DNA of 64,000 nucleotides, taken from NCBI RefSeq assembly GCF_041296385.1, contig NC_091015.1, positions 59,586,345 through 59,650,344 on the forward strand, given 5' to 3'. Both the position numbers and the translations under genes were made by a program. How positions within the stretch are numbered: the stretch's first letter is position 1; every line of letters starts with the position of its first letter. Of the stretch, positions 49,469-64,000 are shown piece after piece. Under the pieces are notes generated by a model, which saw nothing but the letters and a program-made list of their open reading frames with translations, did no database searches and was not told the origin of the DNA. The stretch comes from Aphelocoma coerulescens (lineage: Eukaryota > Chordata > Aves > Passeriformes > Corvidae).

Positions 49469-52203
49469 AAATAACAATGAAGGCCATTATTTTCATGCAC
49501 AAACAGTGGAAAAAATGAACACAGAGGAGTTCAATGGAGAAAACAGGCTTATTGGAAAACTAATCTTCAATTATTTTCAGTTTTCTGCATGGAAAAGACC
49601 CTTTGTAATAACACTATTTATCAACAAAAGAAAGGTATGCCTAGGACTCAGCTTGAGCCTTTCAGGTACCAAGAATTCCATGCACCCAGATGAAGAAACA
49701 TCATTCAGCTATAGGCTGCCATGTTGATGGAGAGTGCAGAGGCTCCAATCCTTTCCAAAAATTGTCCTGGGCAGTAAAGGGCAGCCAAAACCTGAACTAG
49801 GACAAAGCTCTCTTGCAGCTAGAAGTGGAATAAGGGTACAAGTTAAAAGTGGCAGAAAAGGAGAATCCTTTTTTCAGCTGGTCACTTTGTTGATAATAAA
49901 AATTAGTGTTTTAATAGAAAGAATGTTATATGAGTCTGTGATAAATTCAGATCTGCCTTTAGGCAATCCTGGACTCCCAATATCCGCTCCATACATGGAA
50001 ATGATTAGCTTGCAGTTTTAGCCATTACCTCTGTCTCTGATTCTTGAGCTGACAGGAGCATTTCCTAAACAGCCTCAATCAATACACTTAGTTTCTCAGA
50101 ACTAGCAAAATATCTGGGCTCTCTGGAGAAATTTGTTAGTTTCGTTGTGCCTCATAGGAGCAGAGACCATTAGCTTGGTTGAATCATACCAAATTACTTG
50201 CAAAACCCCTTTGATACAAGACACTGCCCACAAGGGAAAACTTCAAAACTCATTTGAATTATGAATGGAGATGGATTCCAATACATGCCTGTGAAGAGAA
50301 CAAAGCCAATTTTTTTTTTTTTTATTCTTAACCAAATAAGAAATACCCTGCCATTCTGCTATTATTAAGATATTATCTCATCATTTATTTTCAACCGACA
50401 TGGAAAATGCAAATAACCACCCCCTGCTTGGCTCTTGTATATTGCTTTGTTCTTATGCTTGAAACAAATGCACATCAAGAGACCACCACTGTACTGCACA
50501 GCACATTTATTTTCCTTACTATGGTTTACAAGTCTATTTGGTGCATTTATCATATAAAATAAGCCTTTTGCAAAGACACACCAACAGATTTATTGGAAAT
50601 CTTCTATGGGGCTTTACTCCAGCCCCAACAAAAGTCTGGTATTTACTGGTGCTTAGTGACATTTTACCTTGTTTATGTAGAAAGCTTGGGATTGGAATAA
50701 AACTTGTCCTCCTTTTTCAACTTGCCCCATGCTTCAGGGTTGTTTTGGGGAAAGAAAAGGGGGCCTGGTTCAAGCAATTGGTCTGCTACCTTGCTACCAC
50801 CATTCCCTGTCCTTTCACACTGAGAGAAAGGAGCCAGATTTAGGTAGGCAACTTCTAACTGTTGCTTGTGGTAGTCCCAGTGATCAGAAACAGAAAAGAA
50901 AAAGCTTGTCAGTTTTCTTAGGCTGTGCATTGTTCACTGGGGAGAAAAACAAACAGAACTACAAAAGAGATTCATCAGAACTACTGAAATCCTACCACAA
51001 CCAGAGGTTTTGTTTTGTACTTGAAATCCTCAGCAATGAATAAGTAAATCCTCATTTTAATCCTACTTGTTCTTTGTAATTTCCTGACATTCTCATACAG
51101 AATCAGAAGCCCTGATGGGCAACAGATAAAAATGTACACAAAAACCCCCTTGCAGAATGCATGAATTTGGATTGCCTCCTCAAGAAATTAATTTAGAAGA
51201 AGTGGAAACACTTGAATTGGCAAACCTTCACCACTATAACTTGGTGGTTTACAATTAGCTTCCAAGACGAACTGATCTAAACTGTGCCAAGGTATTTTCA
51301 TGGAAATTTTTTATGAGGAAGGTGTTTGTACTGTCTTAGGTGACACCTTATCAAGTATTTTTATGTGCTGCTGTAAAACAATTCCATAATCCTCTAGAAC
51401 AATGAATATGTTTATGTGACAACGGAAAGGCAGCATCTTTCAGTTACTTGAGCAAAAACAGTCACTGTGTTCTAATTGCATTGAGCTTTCCACTTCACCA
51501 AAGTCTCCATGCAACCATGCCAGTGGTATTCACTGCTCTGTTTTTAGTCCTTTTTCTCTGCACCTAAATTTTCGAACTATTTACAGTGAAAGTCAGTCTC
51601 TATGAATCCCCAAACTTAATGAACAAATTAAGCGTTACCAGGTGTATACATTTATTAATATTATTATTGTAAACAGAAAAATGAACTTTTTAGGTCATAG
51701 GAAAGAAGGAAAGAATGTAAACTATTAAAGCCTGACTGACAAAGCGTTAACCTCAACTTAATCAGCTGTGTACAGTTAACATGCATCTCTACTGTATTTT
51801 ACCCTTTGACAATGTCATAATTAACCATGTGATTATCTTAATTAAGTTCCATTCATTTAGACTAGCATTGAATAGTATTTATTTTTGCCACAAGCAACAG
51901 ATGATAAAAAATGTTTTTGTGCACTTTACAACACCTAGAAGGCTTAAGACTGCTGCCCCTGCCTGCCTTCCTCTCCAGCTCCCCCAGAATTTAATACCGT
52001 GGGCATGGTGGTTGCTGCTGGTAATACCAGAATGCAAAGCTTTTATTATCAAAATGGGCAACTGGCTCATAAAATACTAATCAAGCCTAAAAATGGACAT
52101 GTGAAATACAAAGTTCCAGGGAACCAGACAAAAACAGCAGACTTGAAGGTACATTAAATCTGGCGCTGTCACAGCCAGTGTACAAACATCAAGAGTTTAT
52201 AGA

Positions 52204-52251
52204 AGATCTGTGAAGGATTTGGAGACAAGATCTATGAAGGATTTGGAGCGA
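52204..52251. repeat. 24-bp direct tandem duplication
   Basis: Two adjacent 24-bp units, each starting AGATCT and containing TGAAGGATTTGGAG, differ at three positions. This is a local duplication of unique sequence with no known function. Confidence 0.85.
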
Positions 52252-55200
52252 CAGGTTTACTGGATTTCTTTAAATAAAGATTGGCATAAAGAAGTGATAT
52301 AATATTCTGTTTAAATGACAGAAGGCTTTGGGCTGTTATCAGTATATGTACACCGCACAGGGTGTGTTGGCTATTGCCTGAGCTCAAGTTTAAATCTCCA
52401 AATATTTCTGAAAGGTCATGCCTGTGCTCAGAAGTACGTTTTCATGTGATAGCTGATTTATGCTACTGAAGAGGTCAGCATACCCTCTCTCATTACTCTC
52501 GAGGAAAATGCGAATTTCACACCCATAGAAACAGAACGATAATTTCCAGCTGTGTTGAAATACAGTCAGGCACTGCATACCTATTAAGCCACATTACCAA
52601 GAAGAATTTCTGACAGAAATTGCAGAAAAACTGCCATTAAGGTTACAGATCATATGTTCTAGTGAAAACAGTTAAGAAGCAAAATTGTTTAGAAGAAAAT
52701 TGCTTCAGAGAGCTGTTAATTAACATCACAATTCCTTCACTGAAGCCACAAAACTGCAGAACAACTAGCAACATAAAAGACTGCCAAAAAAAACATGGCT
52801 TCAGATGTGAATGTCTGTTTGTTTATCTGCTCATTTATTTTAGAATGAAAAATTGTTTAGAAGAACAGGAAAGTTGTTTTTGTTCTGCGTTTCCATAGCA
52901 GGTAGCCCTGTAACTGTTGCTTCTGGTTTCATTATAATACTGTTCATATTATTGCATTAAGGTTATTGTCCTCACATTCCAAATGAGTAACAATGAACAA
53001 CTTTTGACATGAGGCAACACAGCTTCCCCATTTTCATCAAGTTAGATTGGCAATTGGTATGTTCTGCACTTTCAGTGAAAAAGGTAGATTAGCTCAAAGT
53101 GAAAAGGGAACATTTTCTATTTCCATAAAAATTCTGTAGTCCAGAGATGCTGACATAGGAAAGCATTAAAAACAAGCAAACTGAAATTTTCAAAAGAAAT
53201 AAGAATTAAGAGAAGTAACACATCTCAAAGTTAGAATTTGCTCCCTGTTTGCAGCTGTCTCCATAGAAAGACCAGCTTATGTATGATATCCAACATGCTT
53301 TGGTTTTTTCCACTACTTTTCCAGTTTCCCAGTCACTTTGATTATGGAGGAAAAACCCCTGGAAAACCATGTCCAAAATATCCATACTTACTGCCAGGTA
53401 AATTTGGTGTTTCTGCTGATGCCCCCAGTCAAGCATTTGACCACAAGACTGGTAGGACACGGAGTCCTGGGTAAAGTAGGAGAGAACTTGCTTGTTAATT
53501 GGTACTCAAATCTAGTGAACAGAAAAAAACCTTTACTTTGGAAATAATCTGTGTGACTCTGCTATGCATTTTAGTAAGTGGGCTTCAACTTTTGCATGTT
53601 ACAGAAACTGTTAGTCCATGTGGAAGGAACATTATACCCCCAAGTGAGAGGGACTGCTGGTTAACCGCATCATTTCTGTTCACATAACATAGCTGTTATC
53701 ATAAAATCCCATCATCATTTGTGACCCTTCTCTCTATGTTCTCTTTTACTGACTTAATATGACAGAAAAGCAATTTTCAGATGCTAAAAGCACATTTCTC
53801 TAAGGTACATAACCTCAACTTACTTAGATATCCCCAAAAAGAAATGATAGGATAATTAATATTAAACAGAATAACTCAATTAAGTTAAAAAAACTCAAAT
53901 GTGAGCACAAATCTACTTTATCTTTGTGGAAAAATGTAAATAGAAGATTAGCTATTAATGCTGCTTGCTAAAGGCACAGCAATTATGACATTTATTTTGA
54001 CAGATAAATGAAGAGTAAAAATTGTCCTGTAGATTCACAGATCTATCATTCCATAAACTAGGACAGAACAAACTGAAATCTTAAAATGTGACTTCATTTA
54101 TGATAAATGTCATATGGACCATCAGGAAAAGTTTTGACTGCCAAATAAATAGATGTTTCCCTATCATTAGCCCCCAAATGTAATACTGATATTTTGTGAA
54201 AACAGTCTGAGAGCTGATTGTGAAATAATAACACTTCCTTTCTAAAACACAGGTTAATGTGGACTGGCCTGGGTACATACAGTGATCAGTTTGATAAGGT
54301 TTACCTACAAAAATAAGTATTACTCTTCTTTACATGCTATGCTTGGAAGCTTTTAAAAAATAAAAAAACCTTCTGTTCAGCATTTACACATCCCAGTTGG
54401 TCTCCAAGCTGGACTTAAGTGGTAGGGAACAGGTCAGGGTTCGATGATAAACAACTTCCTGCTGAGTCAAGAAGTCAAGACCAAGTAAAGCAACAAATAT
54501 GTCCCTAAACAGTGGCAGTAAATCTGGGAATTACTGTCATCTGACTTCTGTTTTCTCACTGCAAACTGAATGAGTAGAAATGGCAGTGACCCTCAAAGAC
54601 CACTTTGACTCTATCAGAGGGGCATCTCAAACTGACTGCAGGTTTTAATCTGCTCTGATGTAAATTTTTTTGTAATTGTTTTTACAGGCATAACATGGAT
54701 TTACTATTGTTACTTGGTGACAGTTTTTGGTGGAAGTTATTTATAGACTCCTCAAGTTCTCTCAAATAAGTGAGACTAATGTGTAGCATCTTTTCTAATG
54801 GAGTCCAACATCCTCAAGTTGTGCCACAATTGATCAGCTGTCCTTTCCAGTCTAAGTTGCATCAATCTGTTAAATTTGTCTGCAGTAGTATATGAACACA
54901 CTTGCAGTGTTTTTCCCCCTCTTGCTGTATTCTTTTGATGGAAAGAACCATCTAGTCATTGGTATGACCTTTCCAGAATATTAATTTTGGCAAAAATCAT
55001 TGTCCGTGTTGGTTCTGAGGTTTGTCCAACATGAACGAGTGCAGAAGTAACAACACGTGGCATAAAACATGCCAAAGCAATAAACCCTATAGGGATGTAT
55101 TAGACATGGAATGAAATCTTTCTCTTTAGTGAAAAAAAGATCTTCCTTTTTAAAAGATTAATGTCAGATTGTCTCTTCAACAACCTGTCCTTTACTGAAT

Positions 55201-58200
55201 ACTTTATCTCAATTTCAGGTTCAAAATGTCTCCCTTAAATCAATTTCACTCAGTGAGTGTTAGCAAAAGTATTTTTTAGTATAGTCTGCCCCTTTAGTTG
55301 CTGATTTGCAACATGTGTATGGATAGCTCAGAAAAAGCCTTGAAAAATCATTATTTCAATAAGAAATATCTTGTCCTTGTAAGTGGCCAATACCAACATA
55401 TAGTTTCTAAATAAATAAATAAATCCCACCCGCAGCTATGTATTCCATCAGTGCATCCCTCAAGCAAGAACAATACAATAGCTACTTGAAGACCTATCCT
55501 GTAACCAAAAGGTAATGGTTACTCAGCATTAAGATCCTGAGTTTAGGTCTGTTCCCATACAGGCCATCGTAAGTAGAATTTTCCAGCCATCTTTCTAGAC
55601 TCTTGCTTCTGTTTATGATCTTGTGATACTTAGGAATATTCAAATTTCTCATTAATATCAGAGTTTTAACCTAACATCATTCTACACTGTTAATTAAACT
55701 TCTTGCCCTTCAGGCCAAAAATGGGTCTTTTCCAATTAGTATTAGCAGATCACATAGTCTTTTCTCAGATCAAAGGGTTATTTTGAAAGCTTCACGTGGT
55801 TTCTGTGAATACAGCATTAGAAATTTCTCCTTAATGCTCCCCAATTTCTTCCCAAAGGCTATCACATGTCTGCTGTGGTTTAAATAAGCTTTCCCTGTCG
55901 AATAAGGGTTGTTAGCATTTCAACGACCTAATCCCAAAGAACTTCTTTGTTTCTCTAACTGAATGGCTGCTTTAGCTAATTTCTTTCAGACTAGATCTTG
56001 AATCTTCCATTCTTCTGTAATACTTTCAATTTATGTAGGACCATCGAGACTAAAATTATTACAAAAAGTCACATTGCTTTGTGAAAAAAGACATAAAAGA
56101 GAAGATTTCATCTAATGCAACAAACACCAGAGTCAGCTAAGAAATGCAACAAATCTGGATCCAAATAAATCTTTCTTTTCATAAACTTTATGTCTAATTA
56201 CATAATACAAACTTCTGTAGACTTATCCTTCAACAGCAACTAGCTTCAAGTTAGGAAGTTAACATAAGAACATTTCATTACAAAAATCATTTTAAGTTGG
56301 AAATTCAGATTGTTTCAGGTAGTATACAATCTGTACACTTTAAAAGAGATGTTTTCAAGAATAACATAACCAATGTTTTACATTCCTTTTCCAGTAAAAG
56401 AGCAGTGAACTCTAAAACTGGGGAGATTGAAACAGAGAATTAATCAGGACAGCTCAGGACTTTAAAGGAATACCTCAACAATAACTTTGATTTTTAAATG
56501 TGCAAGCAGATATGTAACACGTCTTTATTCAAAATTCTATTGTTCTTCTGCAAGGTCCCCTTTAGGTCTACAGGTATTTTCCTCTTTTTTCTTCTGTTTG
56601 CTACTATAGCTCCCTAAGAATCCCAAGAGATATTACATCTAAAGTTGCAGCAGGTTTATTTTTTTAGTCACAGTCTGCTGACAAAGTTTGACTTAATACC
56701 AATATTGATTTAATACCACTAGCAGCCATACACAGAGCACAGTACACGCAGCAAAACTCACTGTCCTCCCTACTCCCTCCCATAGCATCAGTGAAGGCTC
56801 ATTTTATGAAGATTACAGTGTAAATCTCTGGAAGTCATTTTTCAGGCCAATTATTCTGCTGGTAAAATGGGATTTCTGAGTAGGCCTGTTTGATGTATTC
56901 TGGCAGTGATGTCTTAACTCATTTATTGTATAAAAGGTCTATCTAAAGGACATCAAGATAACCCTACCAAACAACTCCCACACACTACATCTTTCTCAGA
57001 TTAAGATGACTAAAAGGCAGTATTTCCACAAAGTAGTGTTCGAAAGCACAGAGTGAAACTGCTTTTACATTAGTAGAACCTAAAAAGCTGGTAAAGGCCT
57101 GAAATGAAGGGCTTGCTTTTGCGGTGAGAGAAGGAAACAGGCTACAGGTATTGAAGTATTTTTCCACAGTGCTTAGTAGCTATGCTACCTCTAATTTGGT
57201 TAACAGAAATGGACTTAAATTTAGCAGCCTTGTGGAGATACTTGATAGGGATAATGTCAATAGTGGCATTCAGCAGTGTACATATCTATTTCCAGCAATG
57301 ACTCCAGCAATCAGATAACTTCAGAGAGACAAGAGTAAAATGACAGGATGTGCAACATGCACATTTCATTATCAGTGATAAAACATGAACTCTAACTCTT
57401 AACATCATGATTTTGTTATCATTGTACTTGCATCATTTTGTTTTCCTAAAGACTTGCATTTCAATATACCAAAAATAATTTCATTTTTAGCTGAGTTGCC
57501 TCCAGTCAAACACTGAACTGGTCAGTTCTACTCCCATATCACTTTCCTACAGCTTCAGTTGTTGGTGCTGTTTCTGCTGCCAGGGAGTTAGTTTGTGGCT
57601 TTATAAGTCATCCTATCTTCAGCAAATGAAACAGTCCTAATGTAAGGCTATATTTTCTTATCATTAAAAAAAGAGTTAGGTGATACAGTAGCACAGATAC
57701 TACATCCTCTGCAGGTTAAACTCCTCTGAAATGAACAGTTCAAGCTACATTCTACACTATTCACTATTCCAAGTGATGAGTGTACACAGATTATTAGTGC
57801 ATTACAAAAAACCCGGCGGTACATAAGCCAAGAATGATGGTTCACAGTATGACAATGACACTAGTTACAAGGACTACATGAGACAAATCATATCAGGTTT
57901 CAGGGTCCTGTCACCTTAAGTTGTGGAAGATAGACACAGGATTTATCACTAGAGAGGGAAAAATAAAGTACGTTTATATGCTCAGCTAAAAAACATCCAG
58001 ACTTTTTCAAACCTTTAGCACATTGAGACTGATCATTGAATTTTCCTTATCCTTTAAAGCATGTATGTGAGATGGGAAGTATGGTCTACCATTTTGAGCA
58101 GATGTGCTGGTGCTGCCCTAATTTGATCAGAGGTTGGCTGACAAGGGGATAGGACAGAAGAATATCAGACGTGTCCTGATACAGAAAAACAGGCAGCTGT

Positions 58201-59746
58201 TACTCAAAAGCTCTGTGACTACATTAATGCAGAAGCTGAGCCAGATCTAACACAGCCTGCACACTATGAACAAGGGAAAACTGGCTGTGATTGCTAGATA
58301 GAGGCAAGGGGAAGGCAAAGGCAATAATATACAATGAAGAGTGAAAGCAGCAGAGACTGATATGAAGAGCAGAGTGGGAAAAACAAATGATGCCTGTTTG
58401 TTTCTCACTTTCACAAGAACTTGTGTTTATAGCTAGGTGAAAAGGATGTGAAAATTGCCAGGTCATGCACTAAAAACTCCTGAAAGTTGCACTCCCCTTG
58501 TAACCTACTTTCTGCACTAGGCATTCCTGTATAGCCTGTAGTGAGTACAACATTATTTTTTCTGCAATACATTTGTTACACTCTAGTCACTTAATGGCTT
58601 CTTGAGCGCTAACCCTCAGACTGATTTCTTGAATGGGCGAAAAGATGCATAGTAAGCAATGCAAAAAATTGCTGGAAAAACGTAATGTCATGATTAAGGA
58701 AGATGAGTGCCACTCTGGAGATGTGTACACTGTTTCTACATGTAGAGCTGATTTCCAGGATAAAGCTGAAGTTTATACTTGCATTCAAATATTCTTATTT
58801 GCATTTATTGCAAATTTCAGATCCCACAACTAAATTCTTACACAGCTTACAAAGAAAGCCTAATACAAAAATGTTCATTTTTAAAGTGAAAGACAAAAGT
58901 AAGTACCATTTCGTGCAAAAACCCTTTAAAAATATTACACATGAAACTTAAAATATTAACTATTGAATATAGCAAAACTTTGCAGGATTGGTATAAAAAA
59001 TACTTGGGACATCCACCTTTACAAACATTACATCAGAGAACTGTATCTTCTATAAATTTGTTTCTAAGATCTTCTATAAAATTTATAATAGGATTTTTTT
59101 GCTTTTCATGACAACATACAGTTCTTCAGGCTCCAGCTTTCAACAATTAGCTAAGAGACAATGCTAACTAGCAAACTAGCACCAGGAAACTCTTTAGTAC
59201 CAGTAACATTACACACTAACATCAAGTATTTTAACATTGTTGGATCAACTGAAATCCCTATTACATATCCTTGACCCTGCCACTACTTCTACAAGTCTTT
59301 CTCTTAAAAAGGTGACTGATATTTACTTTTTCTGTCTCTCTGCCACACACTCAGGTTTTTAAACAGATCAAAATTTTTTCATGCTGAACCATGCTCCATA
59401 ATGCACCCTGTTCCGCATAATAATGCCATTATTTAAAATAAAAAAAAAATATTTTAAAATAAAATTTGTAGCAAGAAAGAGTAACCCTTTCAAGTTTCAC
59501 ATTGAACCTAATATGTATTACTATTTTCCTGCTTTACCCTTTAAGCACTTCAAGGTATAAAGCTCATTCTGATTTGATACTGCATACCTTAGTCCCTACA
59601 ATCACACTTTAGAGCAACAAAGGGCTGGGGGTTATATGAAGTATGAATATTCAGTAAATGTCTCTCTACAAAACTGAAAATTTCAATTTTTCTATTTGAA
59701 AGTATTTCATTACAGTTTAATGCTGGAAGGCAGGAGACAAGGAGAG

Positions 59747-59763
59747 AAAAAAAAAAAAAAAAA
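59747..59763. repeat. A17 homopolymer
   Basis: Seventeen A residues, followed after one G by a further A run. No associated retrosequence is recognised. Confidence 0.9.
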
Positions 59764-61651
59764 GAAAAAGTAGAAATGTTCCCTTATATTCAGGCCAGGA
59801 ACACCAAAACACTAGAACAAAATTGCTCACAACCCTTTTTTTTTTGTGTGCTCCTTTTCCATGAAAAAAGATGTGTTTAAAAATTTCTGAAGAGCCAAAA
59901 AAAACCCCCAAAGTAACTGAAGGCTCTTTTCATCTTCAATCCAGAGAGAATGCAGAAAAACTGAGAAAACTCAATGAAAATCGCCACAAGAAAATAATGT
60001 TGGCAGCAAGCTGAATCCATTACATATGTATCAGGCGTATTACACCCAACATAATTTGTTTTGACAACAGGAAAGTGGGATCAATCTAGGGGAAAGATCA
60101 AGGGCAGATTTCATTTATAGAAGACTGTGCCTCTAATGTGTCTAAGAACACCCCTGAAGAAAAAAAAACAAAACATAAAGCAAAACATAAAGCAAAACAA
60201 ACCAAACAAACAAGAAGTATAGCCAGATGAAGAAATGGTGTCTTTACGCAGATGTCTTGATCAGAAAGAAGCAGTGAACATTGTTTACCTCTGACAGTTT
60301 TACCTTCCCTTGGTGAGTTAGGCATAAAGTTGAATGCTATTCAGAAGAGAAAGTCACAAATTCCTCTTAAGCATCTCTTCAGAAAGAGCTACCCACTTAT
60401 TTCTCTGCTGCTTCCGGGGAGTGGGCCTGTGCTGACACACGTAAAGTTCCTACAATGTTGTACTTTAAAGCAGCAGTACATCAGGTTTTTTTACCTTTAT
60501 CAGTAATCTGATTGCCTTTAACCAGTTGCTTTGAATGACATGGTATGTTTTCATGTGTTACTAATAGGAGAGAAATTTGATGTTCCTTTAGCTAATGCAT
60601 CTCTTCAGCTTTTTACATTCACTGTATTTGTATATGCATGTATGATAAGAATGATAAGTCATTGTCTAGAAATTGCAGTCTTTAGATAAACAGAATTTGT
60701 GTGTTCTAACTACAATATCAATGCTTATATCCCTTATTCAGAAATTAGTTAGACTTTAAATCTGATTTCAAAGACTAAGGATTTTTAGCCTTCAAACTGT
60801 GACAACAGTATGTACTTAAATACTTTTAAATCACAATAATTTTGGATTTACGACTGTAGTTCTAATGGGGGGAAGGGAGTCTGCACCATTATACAAATAA
60901 AACTTTCTTCTTCTCCAATGCATAGCATATCAAAGGATTTACATCAGATTCACCAGTTCTAATAAAAGAGCCAGAGCTCTTTTATTTTTGTCTTTATTTA
61001 AGAATAAGCAGGTTACGTATTCATGTCTCAGTCCCAAGATATTCCTTACACATATCAGGCAGCCTAAAATAGGAAAAATGTATGTGTGACAGCTAAGAAA
61101 CCATGAATCAGTTTTTTATGTCCTAAAACAAATAAAATGTCACCTTTATATTGAAAACCTAGCTATAAAATAAGCAGGATTCTAGCACTTCTACTGGCAA
61201 CCTATATCAGGATAAATCATGATACAGAAGTCCTGAGGACAGAGACTTTGTTTGATCAGGATGTCATTCCTGGGCAGAAACTGTATTGTAGAGCTCTTGG
61301 TAGGCTTGGTGTTCAAAGGAATTCTATTCTGAAGTGACACAATATCTCTAGACTGGAGCTACCTCCTTTGGGACTTCATAAGTGAGGGGAGCAGTATTTA
61401 ATAGTTTTCTATCAACCTAACCTTGAAAATAATAATAGAATAATAAATCTGAAAGCCGTTCAAACTAACATACCTGTCAGTAACTTCATGCTAAACAACA
61501 AAAGCAATAATAAAAGCACTCCACTAGGCACACACTTGAATGAAATATGGGGGAAAGATTTAATCAATAGGTTGCCCAGTAAGACAGTCAAAGAGAAACC
61601 CTTGTTATTGATCTATTTTATTCTCAGAGTTTTTTGGGTTTTGGTTTTTTG

Positions 61652-61668
61652 TTTTTTTTTTTTTTTTT
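61652..61668. repeat. T17 homopolymer
   Basis: Seventeen T residues within a longer G/T-rich stretch (about 61,629-61,684). It creates a chance Phe-rich open frame. Confidence 0.9.
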
Positions 61669-64000
61669 GGTCAGGGGGTGTTTTCTTTTTAGCCTTATAC
61701 AGACAGCATGGACATGCCAGAAAGCTCTTGCAGAGTTCAGCTTGGGATCTGTCATTAACATCTGCTTATGTGCACCAGGAATTCTTTCTTTCCTGGCTTG
61801 TTTCTACCGATTAAACACTCGAGGCTGACAGGGTTACCTCTCCCTTCTCTCTCCTTAAGCTAACAAATATATTTCACCTTTTTTTAAAAACTGCACATAG
61901 TAAAACTTTAGCTGTTTAGTATCTGTAGAATTCTCATGGTATTGCTGTCTAACATGGTACAATGTTGATATATTTTCTTTTTTCCCCGATACACTGAGAG
62001 AATTTGACCTCTGCCTTTACTATTTCAGTGTTAACTAAAAAATAACCTAGTTTCTTACCTCTGCTGAAGAACCTCTGACCCATCATTTTTACATCAAAAC
62101 AAAAAAAAAAGTCTGAGTGTAAAGTTATCACAATATCTAAATCTCAAAAGCCCCAAGTCTGTGTTACAGTCACTCCCAATCAGAACTCATTTTCTCTAAG
62201 GAAATTTAACAACAATGCCATGTCAGCAGCTTTGTCTTATTTCTTTAAGCACTGGTACTCACTCAGTTTATGAATATGAACACTTTATCGCTTTGAAAAT
62301 GCTGCTTTAGAGGGGTGCATCCTGAGTATGTTTGTTCAACAGTGCTCTTCCTCCTCTCCACTCTTTTTTTCTGTCTTTCTGGCACTTTGGTAAAATCTGT
62401 TGAGAATTAAAGAGGCTGGCCTGATGGGGTTAGGAAAAGTGTGTGTACAAAACTGTTCTTGGTTTCCACTAAATCTATTACATGGACAATAAAGCTGAAA
62501 AGTTTTTTTTTTAAAAAAGACTGAATCTATCCTCAGCTGGCACCAACTTTTTTCATGCCTTATCTCTGAAATACTGTAATAAAGTATAGGGAACAAAGTC
62601 ACACATCAGTCTGATCTCATTTTCCTAAATATTTCAAAAGAATTAAATAATTAAGGTCAAGGAAGTGATGAGCTGAAGAGAATACTTTTCCTCTTCATCC
62701 TCTTCCCAGTCAATGTCAATGTTTTGAAGTTTAAAATAACTTTTCTTAGAAATCATTCAGTATAAGCTATTGGCTGGATTTGAAAAAGAGTTTATGTGTT
62801 ATTCTTTCTAGAAATATACACTTTCCTATTTTATTTTTTTTTAATAACTTCCTCCTAGAATCTACTTAAGTTTATAATCTAAACAAGAAAATAAACAAAC
62901 TTCAGGATTATGGGGATCATTGTATAAGCTTTCCTCTAATATTTTCAGTGGCTGGACCTGAGAGTAAGAAACCTATTACACCTTATAGTTTTCTGAATTT
63001 GCAAGACAAAGTTAGAATAATACTCTAAAAAACAGTTTGCAAAACAATTATTTTGACACTTCCTAAAATTCTGATCTAATTCTCCAAACAGGAAGAAGTT
63101 CTTCCAGTGGGTAGTCTCATTAGGATGAATGCACAGACAAATGCTCACCCAGCACTTCTTTAACTTTAGCTAAGCACACTGGAAAACATGCTAATTAAAA
63201 CAAGCATTTAACACATCCCAGCATCCATCATAGCCAGTGACTTTTGTGCCAGTATTTAAAAACAACAGTTATCATTGTCAGCTGATCACAGCTGGTAAGG
63301 ATATCACCAAGCACACTCAAACTAATTTATACTAAAGCTAAGACAAGACTTTATAGTAGTCAAGACTTATTCCTCTGTTGTGGTATTTTGTGTTGAAGTC
63401 AAGTAGTGTTGGGAGGAATGGTTGCACATTAGGTTTTAATGATCAATATGAACCAGTTTTGTCTGTAATTGCACAAATAAAAATCCTATTACTGCTTTGT
63501 AAGTTGCTATGATGTCAATTTAGTTAAATTTATGTACGTAAAAGCAATGTGATAGACACATTTGAGAGACTGGAAACAAATTAAAGCAAGTCTTCCTCTA
63601 TTGGTCTACAAGAAATTAGAGTTACAGCACTATTAATCCACATCAATGCTTCACTTGAACAGGTTTGTTGTATCTAATCCTGATGTATTGCAGTTCAGAA
63701 ACTTATGCAGTTTATTTTTTATTTTCTTTCACATTACTAAAACAGATGTCAGTAAAGATTAACTCGTAATCTACGTGCATAAGCACATACATTATACAAG
63801 GTAGTGAGAAATACTATCACAACTAAAAAAGTAACTATTTTTAAGCAAATTATGCTATATAAAAACAATTTTTACAAATTCTGCCAAGAGTACAGTCTGT
63901 ACAATGATACAAAAGCAACACCATTCAGGAAAATGTCAAGCATGTATTTATTTTCATTTTACTTCATGCTTTCTATTGAACCCAACAAGAATTCAGCTCC

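Larger units (their letters stand above)
48622..64000. other. Unique AT-rich noncoding DNA
   Basis: About 15 kb with no gene, RNA gene or transposon that I recognise. It holds minor repeats: (AC)8 at 49,453-49,468, a 24-bp duplication near 52,204, (AAAT)n near 55,409-55,424, A17 at 59,747-59,763, two copies of CAAAACATAAAG near 60,168-60,193, and T17 at 61,652-61,668. Open frames are short and lack recognisable domains. Confidence 0.65.

Overview
This window looks like bird nuclear DNA. It is AT-rich and mostly noncoding. It carries several CR1 LINE 3' ends, which are typical of sauropsids and especially birds, and two avian-style endogenous retroviral (ERV) insertions. The proviral relic pairs an alpharetrovirus-type envelope with a betaretrovirus-like polymerase, a kind of mixture known from avian ERVs. 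A passerine or other neoavian host is plausible, but I cannot fix the species from sequence alone. I recognise no host protein-coding gene, tRNA, rRNA or CRISPR array. The window is best read as an intergenic stretch or the inside of one or more long introns.

Layout: 1-6035 is unique AT-rich DNA with a 35-bp C-tract (3054-3088). A perfect (GAAAA)30 array lies at 6036-6185. A 5'-truncated CR1 on the minus strand (12,066-12,790) keeps a readable end of the reverse transcriptase ORF. A hexanucleotide microsatellite is at 17,178-17,254. Two CR1 3' ends face each other tail to tail at about 23,010-23,330, and another CR1 fragment is at about 37,400-37,505. A 1332-bp solo LTR on the plus strand (40,078-41,409) is bracketed by the 5-bp direct repeat CATAT.

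The main feature is an ERV on the minus strand, about 44,779-48,621. Read in its own direction it has the end of pol (RT connection, RNase H, integrase; 587 codons open), a C/T-rich gap with candidate splice acceptors, a complete env ORF (431 codons), a polypurine tract and one LTR with TATA box, AATAAA signal and a five-copy CCAAT tandem enhancer. The 5' LTR, gag, protease and most of RT are absent. The element therefore cannot be a complete provirus, yet its two remaining ORFs have no stops or frameshifts. That points either to a young insertion or to retention of env.

From 48,622 to 64,000 the sequence is again AT-rich, with only short microsatellites and small duplications. The weaker items (a possible cryptic exon, a promoter-like cluster, a possible conserved noncoding element) are hypotheses and are marked as such.
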